In this document: positions 61,790 through 64,000 of the stretch, one piece after another
Position numbering within the stretch: the stretch's first letter is position 1
Layout: every line of letters begins with the position of its first letter
Assembly (NCBI RefSeq): GCF_029867415.1
Contig: NW_026706240.1
Location: forward strand, 124,001-188,000
DNA length: 64,000 bases
Direction: 5' to 3'
DNA from: Vicia villosa
Taxonomy: Eukaryota > Streptophyta > Magnoliopsida > Fabales > Fabaceae
The notes under the pieces: model-generated
The model's input: only the letters and a program-made list of their open reading frames with translations
Told to the model about the DNA's origin: nothing
Databases searched by the model: none
Made by a program: the position numbers and the translations under genes

Positions 61790-63730
61790 TTGGCTTATGA
61801 GATTTACACCATGTTCTTTCTTTTATAGTTTTGCAGCTCGCAGAGATGAATGGATGTCACACTATCAACTAGGTCATCTCAACTTCAAAGACATCAGAGA
61901 CTTGAAAATAAAGAATATGATTTCAGGACTGCCAGAAATCGACATTCCAAACGAGGTATATGAGGAATGTGTGCATGCGAAGCAGCACAAGAATAGCTTC
62001 AGTAAGGATGCAGGAAGTAAGTTGAAAGCTATTCTCGAAATCATATACTCTGATGTATGTGGTCCTATCCAGGTGGATTCGAATGGAGGTAACAAATACT
62101 TTGTTACATTCATAGATAATTTCAGTCGAAAACTTTGGACTTACCTGATCAAGAAGAAAAGTGAAGTGATCGAGGTATTTGTTAAGTTCAAATAAATGGT
62201 CGAAAGACAAAGTAGACAAAAGCTCAAGGTTCTGAGAACTGATGGTGGTGGAGAATATGTGTCGAAAGACTTCGACATGTTATGTGAGAAAGAAGGGATT
62301 GTGTATGAGGTGGTTCCACCCTACACTCCACAGCAGAATGGAACTGCAGAAAGGAAAAATCAGATCATCATGAATATGGTGAGAAGTATGTTGAATGGAA
62401 AACATTTACCTAAAGAGTTTTGGGGTGAAGCTGTGTCGATCGTAACATATATTCTGAACAGATGTCCGACGAAGAAGTTAGAAGGAATTACTCCAAAAGA
62501 ATGTTGGTCTGGTGTAAAGCCTAGCTTGAGTCATCTGAAGGTATTTGGATCTATAGCACATAGACATGTGCCAGATCAGTTGAGAAGAAAACTTGATGAC
62601 AAGTCGAGTCAGATGATCCTAATAGGATATCATTCGACTGGAGGTTACAAGTTGTTTGACCCAATGAATAATAAAGTTGTCATCAGCAGAGACGTGATCA
62701 TAGATGAACTTAAAGAATGGGATTGGACTGAAAATGTCAAGAAAGATTCAGTGGGAATCTTACTCAAAGAACCAGAAACTCAATTCGAAAGAGAAGTTCG
62801 ACAAGAGGAGGTTAGAGATCAACCAGATACAAGCAGACCACGGAGAACTAGACACATGCCTGCAAGGTTGCAAGAATGTGTGATTACATCAAATGATGAA
62901 GTTAATGATGAAGGTGAGCTGGTACATGCTTTCTACGCAGATGTTGAACCTGTTAATGCAACTGAGGCATTGAAGGATTCGAAGTGGGTGAAAGCTATGA
63001 ATGAGGAAGTGAAGTCAATCGAAGACAAAAATACTTGGTCACTTGTCGAATTGCCTCAAGGCAAAAGGCAATTGATGTGAAGTGGGTATACAAGGTGAAG
63101 TGTAATCCCAAAGGAAAAGTGACTCGACATAAGGCAGGGCTTGTGGTGAAATGATTTCTTCAGAAAGAAGGAATTGATTTTGATGAATTTTTCGCACTTG
63201 TTGCTAGAATCGAAACAATCAGGGTGGTTGTTGGACTAGCTGAAATAAATAGTTGGAACATATGTCAGATGGACGTGAAGTGTGCATTTTTAAATGAACC
63301 CTTAGACGGAGAAGTCTATATTGCACAACCAGTTGGGTTTGTGAAACATGGCGAAGAGAGAAAGGTATACAGACTTTACAAAGCTCTGTATGGATTGAAA
63401 TAAGCTCCAAAATCTTGGAATAAGAAAATTGACGGTTTCCTAAGGGAGAAGGAATTTGTGAAGTGCAAAACTGAACATGGAGTATATGTAAGAAGAAGCA
63501 ATAGTGAATTGCTTATACTATGTCTCTTTGTCAATGACTTGTTAATAACAGGTAGCTGCAAGAAAGAGATCGAAGACTTCAAAGGAGATCTCAACAAGGA
63601 ATTTGAAATGTCTGATCTGGGGGACATTTCATACTTCCTTGGCATTGAATTCTACAAGAGTAGTAGAAGTTTAATGATGTACCAACGAAGATATGCAAGT
63701 GAAATTCTCAAGAGATTTGAGATAGAAGGA
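61790..63730 (+). pseudogene. Tork/TNT1-like Ty1/copia pol fragment, several inactivating changes
   Basis: Begins inside the pre-integrase domain (HYQLGHLNFKDIRDL), then integrase core (IYSDVCGPIQVD, FVTFIDNFSRKLW, LRTDGGGEYVSKDF, TPQQNGTAERKN) and the start of RT (WVKAMNEEVKSIEDKNTW). A TAA at 62193-62195 and a frameshift near 63066-63080 interrupt it. RT continues in the next frame (VKWVYKVKCNPKGKV, QMDVKCAFLNEPLDGEVY) with TGA at 63152-63154 and TAA at 63401-63403. The catalytic YVDD has become FVND (about 63525-63540). It ends after YFLGIEFYKS…EILKRFEIEG, where another LTR-like end begins. No gag, protease or LTR belonging to it is in the window. Confidence 0.88.
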
Positions 63731-64000
63731 TGTTGTAGATGTTTTCAAGTTGGCTGCATTTGTGGTAAAACATACATGGGTGTTTAATGTCTAAAAAAAA
63801 TGTCATAACATGATTTATATGGTGTTATGCAGGTTGCATATGTTTAAGTTAATACAGGTTTTTAGTGAATGTCATGACCGATGTCATGACATCCATGTTT
63901 GACAGCAGAAGGTGTTATATTTTACTATTATGTTTCCTGATTTCTCTCAATCTACAATTTAGGAAACATTTTATTGTGTGCTGAATATTTCTCCTAGAAG
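63731..64000 (+). mobile_element. Possible LTR start of another retrotransposon
   Basis: Copia pol similarity stops abruptly at GAAGGA and is followed by TGTTGTAGATGTTTTCAAG, a plausible LTR start. The following 270 bp are noncoding with repeated GTCATGAC and GTCATAACATG words. The element would continue past the window, so its other end and target duplication (AAGGA expected) cannot be seen. Confidence 0.4.

Overview
This is a plant nuclear window made almost entirely of nested transposable elements; no host gene was recognised. The dominant element is an Ogre-type Ty3/gypsy retrotransposon (Tat lineage). The evidence is LTRs of about 5.1 kb starting TGTCATACCCC, an extra ORF1 upstream of gag, a predicted intron between protease and reverse transcriptase, and a second (archaeal-type) RNase H before integrase. 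Together with Tekay-like chromoviruses and a SIRE/Maximus copia element, this suggests a large-genome legume, probably tribe Fabeae (pea, vetch, lathyrus, lentil). The species is inference.

Layout. 1-7026 is AT-rich older DNA: a 397-bp inverted-repeat MITE inside a (TA)n tract, a tandem array, a second MITE with a near-perfect 9-bp target duplication, a roughly 39-bp minisatellite ending in a Helitron 3' terminus, and a LINE RNase H fragment. 7027-52548 is the Ogre element on the minus strand: 3' LTR 7027-12161, 3' noncoding region, pol, intron, gag-protease, ORF1, primer-binding site, and the first 573 bp of the other LTR. A complete SIRE-type copia element (13076-22616, TSD AGAAG) sits in its 3' noncoding region. 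A Tekay-like element (25448-43176, TSD ATGAT) splits its pol inside the second RNase H. That Tekay element is itself broken 102 bp into its left LTR by a second, homologous Tekay-like element in the opposite orientation (25550-34293, TSD TTATT). 52549-58845 is an Ogre-like LTR on the plus strand without matching flanks. 58846-61740 is a third Tekay fragment (integrase, chromodomain, 3' LTR), 61790-63730 is a broken Tork-like copia pol, and an apparent new LTR starts at 63731.

The insertion order from nesting is LINE, then Ogre, then SIRE and outer Tekay, then inner Tekay. LTR mismatches counted by eye agree: about 1.2% for Ogre, 0.65% for outer Tekay, 0.4% for SIRE and 0.2% for inner Tekay. 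All recognisable coding sequences except Ogre ORF1 carry inactivating damage or interruption.

The most interesting signal is not coding. Ogre noncoding DNA contains families of short hairpins whose stems change in a compensated way while the loops stay constant: three units at 23611-23750, seven in the LTR at 7706-7905, and six at 12454-12756. This suggests selected RNA (or single-stranded DNA) structures. The Ogre-type LTRs also carry tRNA-like segments with A-box and B-box resemblance.
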